Below, piece by piece: positions 1 through 5,844 of a stretch of 8,473 nucleotides of DNA (position 1 is its first letter; every line of letters starts with the position of its first letter). The notes beneath the pieces were generated by a model. The model did no database searches. It was not told the DNA's origin and worked only from the letters and a program-made list of their open reading frames with translations. Location of the stretch: contig SMXE01000207.1 in the NCBI GenBank assembly GCA_004357015.1, positions 1-8,473 on the forward strand. Reading direction: 5' to 3'. This DNA comes from Caldithrix sp. (GTDB lineage Bacteria > Zhuqueibacterota > Zhuqueibacteria > Oceanimicrobiales > Oceanimicrobiaceae). Made by a program: the position numbers and the translations under genes.

Positions 1-224
1 ACAGTTTTGGTGCGCTTCTGGTTCTGGCTCTTTTTAATCAATATGAAGAAGAAGGAGAAGCGTTTGTGCCGAAGTATCGCGCGCTTCTGGCCGCAGGAGA
101 TTCCGACTGGCCCAAGAACCTCATCGCTAAACTGGGTCTGGATATTTCGGACCTGACGTTCTGGAAAGGCGGCTTTAAAGTGATCCGGAATATGCTTGAT
201 GAGTTGAAGGATTTGGTTGGGTAA
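1..224 (+). CDS. pepF: M3-family oligoendopeptidase (PepF-like), C-terminal fragment
   Basis: Only the last 73 residues are in the window; the frame starts at base 3 and ends with TAA at 222-224. They begin SFGALLVLALFNQYEEEGEA, followed by a FVPKYRALLAAGDS block and a closing segment with LGLDISDLTFWKGG. This pattern (YSFG, a Tyr/Glu-rich helix, F-V-P-K-Y, LLAAG, then LG-D---FW--G) is the usual C-terminus of M3B oligoendopeptidase F proteins, cytoplasmic zinc peptidases that cut short peptides. The HEXXH zinc site lies upstream and is not visible, so catalytic competence cannot be judged. No terminator hairpin follows. The gene probably belongs to a separate transcription unit, since a promoter-like element occurs in the spacer before mmsA. 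Family assignment is from recalled sequence patterns and is fairly secure; the exact subfamily is not. Confidence 0.8.
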   Translation, partial: SFGALLVLALFNQYEEEGEAFVPKYRALLAAGDSDWPKNLIAKLGLDISDLTFWKGGFKVIRNMLDELKDLVG

Positions 225-270
225 GTCTTAACGTCCCCTGTTAATCACACCGAAAATCAAAACATTCTGC

Positions 271-299
271 TTGACAATTTTGTCATTATTTGATAGTTT
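271..299 (+). promoter_or_regulatory. Candidate promoter upstream of mmsA
   Basis: A perfect TTGACA lies at 271-276, followed by a 17-base AT-rich spacer and TAGTTT at 294-299, a weak match to a -10 box. The stretch ends in TTTG at 297-300, reminiscent of the TTTG end of Bacteroidota -7 elements. It lies about 50 bases before the mmsA ribosome-binding region, in the only long spacer between the peptidase and the dehydrogenase. The -35 is good and the -10 is poor, so this is a candidate only. Confidence 0.35.
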
Positions 300-342
300 G
301 ATTCGTTCTCACTGCTAAGATATTTCTAGTTGCCAAATATCG

Positions 343-348
343 AGGAGG
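343..348 (+). promoter_or_regulatory. Strong Shine-Dalgarno (AGGAGG) before a two-codon ORF
   Basis: AGGAGG, within GAGGAGGT, is the best ribosome-binding site in the first half of the window. The nearest ATG (352-354) reads Met-Val-stop, with TAA at 358-360. The annotated GTG start of mmsA at 377 is 28 bases after this site, too far for normal use. Either this is a minigene leader with reinitiation at 377, or one base is extra in the TTT at 356-358. Removing it would put ATG 352 in frame with mmsA and add eight residues. Confidence 0.6.
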
Positions 349-376
349 TCGATGGTTTAAAGCCGCGAAAAATTTC

Positions 377-1843
377 GTGCAGCCAGCAACCGATAAGAGT
401 GGCGTCATCCCAAACTATGTTGGTGGAAATTGGGTTTCTGCTTCGAGTACCAAAGAGCTTCCGGTCACGAATCCGGCCACAGGTGAGCTTTTGGCCAGGG
501 TTCCTTTGTCAAATCACGCTGACGTGGGTAAAGCCGTCGAAGCAGCAAAGAAGGCGTTCCCGGCCTGGCGTGAAACACCGGTTGTGGAGCGTGCGCGAGT
601 TCTTTTCCGCCTCAAAGCTCTACTGGAAGAAAAGGCCGATGATCTGGCAGTTTCTCTCACGCAGGAACACGGCAAGACTTCATCTGAATCACGAGGCGAA
701 ATTCAGCGCGGCATCGAGAATGTAGAACATACTTGCGGCATGCCTACCTTGCTGATGGGCGATACGCTTGAAGACATCGCCCCGGGCGTTGATTGTGAAA
801 CCATCCGGCAGCCGCTCGGTGTTTTCGCAGCGATTACACCCTACAACTTCCCAGTCATGATTCCCCTTTGGTTTTGGCCTTACGCGATTACAACAGGCAA
901 TACGTTTGTGCTCAAGCCAAGCGAACAAGATCCCTTGACTCATCAGCAGATTGTGATACTGACTGAGGAAGCTGGACTACCGCCTGGAGTCCTGAATGTG
1001 GTTCATGGAGATCAGGAAGCGGTCACTGCACTATTAGAACACCCGGACGTCAAGGGCTTATCCTTCGTGGGTTCGAGTCAAGTTGCCAAGATAATTTATG
1101 CCAAAGCCGCGGCTGAAGGCAAGAGAGTCCAGGCGCTGGGCGGAGCCAAGAACCACATGATTGTGCTGCCTGATGCCGACTACGACCAGGTAGCCCAAGC
1201 TGTAAGCGCGTCGATTTTCGGTTGCGCAGGCCAGCGCTGTCTTGCCGGAAGTGTGGTTGTCGGGGTTGCTGATGCTCTCGCACCCATTCGAGAAAAAGTT
1301 TTGCAACGTGCGGCAGAAATGCGTTTAGGTTATGGCTTGGAAGAAAATGTTGATATGGGGCCGGTTATCTCCGGGCCCCATCGTGAAAGAGTGCGGAGCT
1401 ACATTGATGAAGGTGTTAAACAAGGGGGAACACTTCTTCTCGATGGCCGTGAGGCTGAAGTTGCTGCTTATCCAAAAGGACACTGGGTCGGGCCGACCGT
1501 GTTCACGGATGTCAAACCTGAAATGGTCATAGGAAGAGAGGAGGTCTTCGGTCCAGTCGCGACATTTACACACGCCAAATCTCTGGATGATGCAGTGGAA
1601 TTGATGCACCGGAACCGATATGGCAATGCGACGTCTATCTTTACAACCAGTGGTCGGACAGCTCGCGAATTTCGCTACCGCGCTGGCATCAGCATGATTG
1701 GCGTGAACATCGCAGTCGCAGCGCCGTTGGCTTTCTTTCCTTTTGGTGGATCTCGCGGTTCATTCTACGGCGATCTGAAAGCGCAGGGACGCGATGCAAT
1801 CGAATTTTATACCGACAAAAGAGTAGTGATTTCACGTTGGTGA
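377..1843 (+). CDS. mmsA: Methylmalonate/malonate-semialdehyde dehydrogenase, CoA-acylating
   Basis: A 488-residue aldehyde dehydrogenase of normal family length. MmsA enzymes convert methylmalonate semialdehyde (or malonate semialdehyde) with NAD and CoA to propionyl-CoA (or acetyl-CoA) plus CO2. They serve valine, pyrimidine, beta-alanine and inositol breakdown. Diagnostic features are the N-terminal PNYVGGNWV, ITPYNFPVMIP (153-163), LGGAKNH (254-260, replacing the general-base ELGG motif of hydrolytic ALDHs), the nucleophile Cys288 in GQRCLA, and the family tail FFPFGGSRGSFYGDL (453-467) ending near KRVVISRW. Arg111 (RGIENVE) and Arg287 align with the two arginines implicated in the Bacillus MSDH active site. 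The start is uncertain: GTG 377 has no good ribosome-binding site at normal distance, whereas ATG 352 does but is one base out of frame. The aminotransferase follows after 58 bases, so co-transcription is likely. Function is secure; the preferred semialdehyde is inferred from neighbours. Confidence 0.93.
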   Translation: MQPATDKSGVIPNYVGGNWVSASSTKELPVTNPATGELLARVPLSNHADVGKAVEAAKKAFPAWRETPVVERARVLFRLKALLEEKADDLAVSLTQEHGKTSSESRGEIQRGIENVEHTCGMPTLLMGDTLEDIAPGVDCETIRQPLGVFAAITPYNFPVMIPLWFWPYAITTGNTFVLKPSEQDPLTHQQIVILTEEAGLPPGVLNVVHGDQEAVTALLEHPDVKGLSFVGSSQVAKIIYAKAAAEGKRVQALGGAKNHMIVLPDADYDQVAQAVSASIFGCAGQRCLAGSVVVGVADALAPIREKVLQRAAEMRLGYGLEENVDMGPVISGPHRERVRSYIDEGVKQGGTLLLDGREAEVAAYPKGHWVGPTVFTDVKPEMVIGREEVFGPVATFTHAKSLDDAVELMHRNRYGNATSIFTTSGRTAREFRYRAGISMIGVNIAVAAPLAFFPFGGSRGSFYGDLKAQGRDAIEFYTDKRVVISRW

Positions 1844-1901
1844 TTTTATAAAAAGACGAAAAAGGTCAAAGGTCTCTGTTTTAAAAAAAGAGGTAAAATT
1901 T

Positions 1902-3212
1902 GTGAATGAATCTAATGCGGCCACATTGACAAAAAGCAATTCAAAATTTAGAGCAGCACATGAAGAATTTCTCTTTCCTTGTGTGAAACCACTTTATAAT
2001 GACCCGATTACGATAGTCGACGCAAGTGGAATGAATGTCATTGACGTTGAGGGTGTCGAATATCTCGACTTTTTCGCAGGAATTCTCACAACTGGAATTG
2101 GACATTGTCACCCGGATGTTGTGGAACGCGTACGTGAACAAGTCGGACGGCTCGGTCATACATCGACGCTTTATATCACGGAGAACCAGATTAACGTTGC
2201 CCGGGAGCTTGCTGAGATTACACCTGGAAAATTGAAATCTTGTTTCTTCACGAATAGCGGTACCGAGGCCATAGAAACCGCAATTATGCTTGCCCAGCAA
2301 TATACAGGTCGTCACGAAGTCATTACACTGCGTCACGCTTACTCCGGTCGAAGCACGCTCGCGACAAACTTAACGGCACACTCGTCCTGGCGGCCTGTTT
2401 CGAGCACAATAGCAGGCATTAAGCATGCTATTTCTCCCTACACATACCGATCTCCCTTCGATCCCACTGAGCCAAATCTCGGTGAAAAGTTCGCAGATGA
2501 TATTCTTGACGTTATCGAAACGACAACCAGTGGCCGGCCAGCTGCATTTATCGCTGAGACCATTCTGGGGGTAGGTGGCTATATTGTGCCGCCACCTGGC
2601 TACTTCCAGCGAGCTGCCGAAATCATCAGAAGCTGTGGCGGTTTGTTCATCTGCGATGAAGTACAGGCCGGGTTCGGTCGCACGGGTGAGAAATGGTTTG
2701 GCATTGAACACTGGAACGTCGAGCCGGATATAATGGTGATGGCGAAGGGTATCGCCAATGGTTTTCCGGTTGGCGCTACTATCACGCGCCCTGAGATCGC
2801 GGCCGCGTGGAAGGCCAAAACTATCACCACATTCGGAGGTAACCCCATTACCATGGCGGCGACCCAAGCAACTTTGGAAGTAATGAAACGCGAGAACACC
2901 CCGGCGCGCTCTGCAGAACGCGGGCGCCAGCTTCGTGCAGGACTGGATGCGCTTTACGCCGAACATGAGTGGATTGGAGAGGTACGCGGCATGGGACTCA
3001 TGCAAGCCCTGGAATTAGTTGAAGATCGTAAAACTAAAAAGCCCTCTCCGGAAAAAACAAAAGCTCTTCTCGAAGCAGCAAAAGAGGAAAAACTTCTTAT
3101 TGGCATCGGTGGCTTAAATAATAATGTGATTAGGATGGGTCCGTCCATGCTGGTGACTGAAGCTGAAGTTGATGATGCTCTGGAACGGCTGCGTCGGGCT
3201 TGCGAAAGGTAA
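1902..3212 (+). CDS. Class III PLP aminotransferase, AGXT2-like (beta-alanine/3-aminoisobutyrate or alanine-glyoxylate type)
   Basis: A 436-residue fold-type I, class III aminotransferase. GTG 1902 is preceded by AGAGGT (1889-1894) at 7-base spacing, so the start is well supported. Seen in order: YLDFFAGI (54-61), GIGHCHP (65-71), cofactor-phosphate loop FTNSGTEA (116-123), RHAYSGRS (144-151), IAETILGVGG (217-226), CDEVQAGFGRTG (251-262) with Asp252 for the pyridine nitrogen, AKGIANG with the PLP lysine Lys282, and TTFGGNP (309-315). The whole pattern matches the AGXT2 group, which moves the amino group of beta-alanine, 3-aminoisobutyrate or alanine to pyruvate or glyoxylate. No signal peptide, so cytoplasmic. 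The preceding mmsA would consume malonate or methylmalonate semialdehyde, the product expected from a beta-amino acid, which favours that role. GABA, ornithine or taurine cannot be excluded. The usual Asn in SGTEANE is Ile124 here. Confidence 0.88.
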   Translation: MNESNAATLTKSNSKFRAAHEEFLFPCVKPLYNDPITIVDASGMNVIDVEGVEYLDFFAGILTTGIGHCHPDVVERVREQVGRLGHTSTLYITENQINVARELAEITPGKLKSCFFTNSGTEAIETAIMLAQQYTGRHEVITLRHAYSGRSTLATNLTAHSSWRPVSSTIAGIKHAISPYTYRSPFDPTEPNLGEKFADDILDVIETTTSGRPAAFIAETILGVGGYIVPPPGYFQRAAEIIRSCGGLFICDEVQAGFGRTGEKWFGIEHWNVEPDIMVMAKGIANGFPVGATITRPEIAAAWKAKTITTFGGNPITMAATQATLEVMKRENTPARSAERGRQLRAGLDALYAEHEWIGEVRGMGLMQALELVEDRKTKKPSPEKTKALLEAAKEEKLLIGIGGLNNNVIRMGPSMLVTEAEVDDALERLRRACER

Positions 3213-3249
3213 AAACACTGACTCATTCAGGTAACCAAAGCAATCTTCA

Positions 3250-3391
3250 ATGTTCAAAAAATACCTAGTGCTGATATTCGGTCTTGGTCTCATTCATTCA
3301 CTTGCATTCGCCCCGGGTAGAAGATCCTTATTGGCTTGAAGCCTTTGGGACACGAAAACTAAAAATGGTCAATTTTGGAGGTGAGGAATGA
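3250..3391 (+). pseudogene. Signal-peptide-like micro-ORF, apparently frameshifted
   Basis: ATG 3250 opens a 29-codon frame (stop TGA 3337-3339) that reads as a textbook secretion signal: MFKKY, then a hydrophobic run LVLIFGLGLIHSL, then AFAP. In another frame, codons 3317-3388 read VEDPYWLEAFG and finish FGGEE before TGA 3389-3391. Removing one base from the CCCCGGG run at 3311-3317 joins the two into a 46-residue secreted or membrane-anchored peptide. Its stop would overlap the next start as ATGA (3388-3391). This suggests a small gene that is decayed or hit by an indel error. The ribosome-binding site is weak. No family is recognised. It may also be chance, although signal-like frames this clean are uncommon in spacers. 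Confidence 0.35.
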
Positions 3392-3522
3392 TCGCGGGTC
3401 TTCCCTGGACAGCCTGGCTCTTGCTGATCGCTTCGGTTGGGCTTGGCTTGAGCATTGTCCTGGTTTTCTATTTCAGCCACCGGCGGAACGGGAAATCTAA
3501 CTTGAAAAATGGAAGCAGTTAA
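3388..3522 (+). CDS. Small single-span membrane protein, putative symporter accessory subunit
   Basis: A 44-residue ORF with ATG 3388 and TAA 3520-3522. The start has one of the best ribosome-binding sites in the window, GGAGGTGAGG at 3377-3386, with GGAGG six bases from ATG. The protein begins MIAGLPWTAW, continues as one hydrophobic helix (about residues 9-29, LLLIASVGLGLSIVLVFYF), and ends in a short basic polar tail (SHRRNGKS...). This predicts one membrane span with the C-terminus inside. The gene overlaps the symporter start at 3509 by 14 bases, or ends 4 bases before the alternative ATG 3527, so the two are translationally coupled. Tiny membrane proteins encoded directly before sodium symporters are known, for example YhdT with PanF and the small accessory proteins of SSS and NSS transporters. 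By analogy it probably stabilises or modulates the symporter. Function is inferred from position and shape only. Confidence 0.72.
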   Translation: MIAGLPWTAWLLLIASVGLGLSIVLVFYFSHRRNGKSNLKNGSS

Positions 3523-5008
3523 TTCGATGGCTTCCTACGCCATTCTTGTTGTTTTCGGTGCTTACCTGCTTGTCCTTCTGTTCTTCGGTATTTGGGGAAG
3601 AAGAGAATCGACCAGTGTTGCGGGGTACTACGTCGCCGGCAAGAAGCTCCCTTCCTGGGTCATTGCTTTTAGCTCAAATGCCACCGGCGAAAGCGGCTGG
3701 CTGCTGCTCGGACTGACCGGTATGGGGTACCTGGTCGGCATTCACGCGCTCTGGGTCGTGCTCGGTGAAGTACTGGGTGTCACTCTCGGCTGGACCTTAA
3801 TTGGACGACCCTTTAAGGAATACAGCGACCGGTATAATGCCATCACCGTCCCCGATTTCCTCGAAGCACGCTTCCGCGATACCCGACACTGGCTTCGCTT
3901 CCTGAGTGTTATCATTATTCTTTCCATGGTCGGCACCTACATGGCAGCTCAGTTAGTAGCGACCGGCAAAGCTTTCAACTCTTTCCTTGGCATGAACTAT
4001 TCTACCGGCGTTTTACTGGGTGCCGCAATTACCTTATTTTATACGACGCTCGGCGGTTTCAAAGCGGTTGCCTACACCGACTTTCTGCAAGGTCTGCTGA
4101 TGGCCGCTGGGCTGTCTGTACTGGCTGTAGTTGGAATTGTGGCTGCCGGCGGTTGGCTACCGCTGATGAATCAGCTTGGGCAAATCGACGCCAATTTGTT
4201 GATGCCGATGGGAGAGCATGGGTTTTCGATCCCTGGTATTTTAAGTGCGCTCGGTTTTGTTGGAATTGGACTGGCTTTTCTCGGGGTACCGCAACTCCTG
4301 ACTCGATTTATCGCAGCAAAAGACAAACAGGAGATCGTTACCGGAAGTCTGGTCGCTGTCGTGTGCATCATTATTTTCGATCTCGGAGCTGTTTTTTCAG
4401 GCATGGCAGGGCGAGTCCTTTTCCCAGGCTTGGCAGATCCCGAAACCATCATGCCGATGATGAGTACCGAACTCTTCCCGGCAATTTTTACCGGCTTTTT
4501 CGTTGTGGTTGTTCTTGGGGCTATCATGTCCACGGTAGATTCGCTGCTCATCCTGGCTTCTTCGGCCGTGGTTCGTGACATTATCCAGAAGGTTTTTCGC
4601 CCCTCTCTCTCGGAACGCCTTTTGTCGCGCTACGGCAAACTCACCACCCTTGCGGTGGGGCTGATTGCATTGCCATTTGCACTGGCGGAAGTGCGCGTCA
4701 TTTTTTGGTTTGTGCTGTTTGCCTGGTCGGGGTTGGCGACCGCATTTGCCCCGGTGATTCTTTGCGCGCTTTTCTGGAAACGCACGACCCTTGCCGGTGC
4801 TTTGGCTGGCATGGCAGGCGGTTTCATAACTACGGTTGTTTGGGTGGTCGTGTTCAAGGCGCAATTTTACGACCTTTATGAAATGATCCCCGGCTTTGTA
4901 GTTGGAAGTGTGTTAACCATTCTCGTGAGCTTATTTACTCGACCCCCGGAAGGAGCGGCAGAAGAGTTTGAATCTGTCAAAGGCGCTGTGGGGCGGCCTT
5001 ATGGATGA
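3509..5008 (+). CDS. PutP-type sodium:solute symporter (SSS family)
   Basis: A 499-residue inner-membrane protein with about 13 hydrophobic segments, as in the LeuT-fold SSS family. Landmarks align without gaps to E. coli PutP: SGWLLLGLTG (62-71), GGFKAVAYTD (182-191) followed by LQG, GVPQLLTRFIAA (259-270), MST (340-342) with the sodium-ligand Ser/Thr pair, FAWSGLATAFAP (404-415), ALAGMAGG (431-438) and EMIPGF (458-463). It should import a small organic solute, probably an amino acid, with sodium. PutP's proline-contact Trp244 and Tyr248 correspond to Ile253 and Phe257, while Tyr140 and Pro252 are kept (Tyr144, Pro261); PutP Asp55 corresponds to Gly60 with Glu61 next to it. Proline is therefore doubtful, and the upstream aminotransferase/dehydrogenase pair suggests a beta-amino acid. 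ATG 3509 lies inside the small upstream gene with a weak ribosome site. ATG 3527 (Met7, GGAAG at 3511-3515) is a credible alternative. Confidence 0.9.
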   Translation: MEAVNSMASYAILVVFGAYLLVLLFFGIWGRRESTSVAGYYVAGKKLPSWVIAFSSNATGESGWLLLGLTGMGYLVGIHALWVVLGEVLGVTLGWTLIGRPFKEYSDRYNAITVPDFLEARFRDTRHWLRFLSVIIILSMVGTYMAAQLVATGKAFNSFLGMNYSTGVLLGAAITLFYTTLGGFKAVAYTDFLQGLLMAAGLSVLAVVGIVAAGGWLPLMNQLGQIDANLLMPMGEHGFSIPGILSALGFVGIGLAFLGVPQLLTRFIAAKDKQEIVTGSLVAVVCIIIFDLGAVFSGMAGRVLFPGLADPETIMPMMSTELFPAIFTGFFVVVVLGAIMSTVDSLLILASSAVVRDIIQKVFRPSLSERLLSRYGKLTTLAVGLIALPFALAEVRVIFWFVLFAWSGLATAFAPVILCALFWKRTTLAGALAGMAGGFITTVVWVVVFKAQFYDLYEMIPGFVVGSVLTILVSLFTRPPEGAAEEFESVKGAVGRPYG

Positions 5009-5070
5009 TGGGAGAATAAATTCCTGTACAATGCTCATTTGTCGACGCTATGTTTCATCAAAAAATTCAG

Positions 5071-5098
5071 TTGACACTGACATTCAAAGCCTTATTTT
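5071..5098 (+). promoter_or_regulatory. Candidate promoter upstream of the hydrolase remnant and S58 peptidase
   Basis: A perfect TTGACA (5071-5076), a 16-base spacer and TATTTT (5093-5098) form a reasonable housekeeping-type promoter in the AT-rich spacer between the symporter and the broken hydrolase. TTTG at 5096-5099 also fits the end of a Bacteroidota-type -7 element. If active, it would transcribe the remnant, the S58 peptidase and perhaps the M1 peptidase separately from the mmsA unit. No terminator is visible after the symporter, so readthrough is also possible. Confidence 0.38.
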
Positions 5099-5159
5099 GT
5101 TCATTAAGAATGAAAGAAAATGTTCAGTACTATTGAATACCTCACCCGATGATTCTTAA

Positions 5160-5844
5160 GGGAACATCTCGGAGTCGACAGAAAAAATGCTCGGAAGGCA
5201 GTTCGCAGGCTATGGATTGGGTTGGTTCCTTTCCGACTACAATGGCGACAAAGTGCTCAACCACGGAGGCGGCCTATCAGGAGTGATTTCTCTGCAAACG
5301 CTGATTCCGAAAAAAAATCTCGGAGTCATGGTTCTCACGAATTTTGCGGATAACTCTCTCACAACAGCTTTAACTTACAGAATCCTTGATAAGTTGCTTG
5401 GCCTGCCAGAGCGGGATTGGAGCGTTGAATTTTTGAAACGACAAAAGAAGGGAGCAGAAAGACGGAAAAAACGAGAACAAGAACTTCAAGCCAAGCGAGC
5501 CAAAGGAACGAAACCATCTCTTAAATTAGAAGAATATACCGGCAGGTATTTTGATCAATTGTCCGGATATACAGAAATTAAAAATGAGAATTGGCAAACT
5601 CGTTTTTGATTATAATCCCAGACATATCGGTGACTTAGAGCACTGGCACCATGATACATTTAGACTCACCTGGCGTCACCCGATTTATGATATGCCGGCC
5701 AAATCTTTTCTCATGTTTTACCTCGATGAGATGGGAAACGTGGCAGAATTGAAAGTCACTTTCTATGACCCATCTATTTTAAGAGAGTCACAGATTCAAA
5801 ATAAGGAGCATTTAAATGACAAAGAATCCAAGTCGCTTGTCTAA
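5160..5844 (+). pseudogene. Remnant of a serine hydrolase (beta-lactamase class C-like C-terminus plus DUF3471-like domain)
   Basis: Open codons from 5160 (first Met 5187) read GYGLGWFLSDYNGDKV, then NHGGGLSGV, then LGVMVLTNFADNS and TYRILDKLLGLP. This is the C-terminal third of a secreted beta-lactamase/CubicO-type serine hydrolase; HGGG corresponds to the third active-site box (KTG/HxG). A Lys/Arg/Glu-rich linker and EEYTGRY open a DUF3471-like beta domain. The frame breaks at 5591-5592: in the first frame it reads NENWQTRF and stops at 5607-5609, but without one T it reads NENGKLVFDYNP and continues through GDLEHWHHDTFRLTW and LDEMGNVAELKV. The SxxK and YxN motifs and signal peptide are absent, and an in-frame TAA (5157-5159) closes the upstream side. 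It is therefore both 5'-truncated and frameshifted. The second frame runs 29 bases into the next gene. GGAG at 5171-5174 could still translate a 140-residue inactive fragment. Confidence 0.8.
5803..5808 (+). promoter_or_regulatory. Ribosome-binding site of the S58 peptidase
   Basis: AAGGAG ends seven bases before ATG 5816, an optimal arrangement that fixes this start. It lies inside the second reading frame of the hydrolase remnant, so translation of the remnant could once have been coupled to the peptidase. Confidence 0.75.

Noticed and set aside
330..725. 131-codon open frame overlapping the start of mmsA
   Set aside because: It is a shadow of mmsA in another frame; its translation is Arg/Ser/Lys-rich with no recognisable domain, while the mmsA frame is clearly conserved.
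1844..1901. A-rich spacer with repeated GGTC/GGTCAAAGGTC, considered as an operator or terminator
   Set aside because: The repeat is very short and not palindromic, and the region mainly serves as the ribosome-binding leader of the aminotransferase.
2370..3005. 211-codon minus-strand open frame inside the aminotransferase
   Set aside because: Antisense shadow of a conserved gene; the product is Cys/Arg/His-rich without a fold signature and has no ribosome-binding site context.
3329..3347. Short inverted repeat (GGCT/AGCC) tested as a terminator
   Set aside because: The stem is only four pairs with a three-base loop and no following T-run, so it is not a credible intrinsic terminator. No good terminator was found anywhere in the window.
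4397..4864. 155-codon minus-strand open frame inside the symporter
   Set aside because: Low-complexity Arg/Lys/Asn/His product opposite hydrophobic codons of the symporter, a typical artefact.
4968..5159. 63-codon frame running from the symporter end through the spacer
   Set aside because: No ribosome-binding site and no recognisable sequence. It overlaps the symporter tail and the promoter candidate and does not match the missing hydrolase N-terminus.
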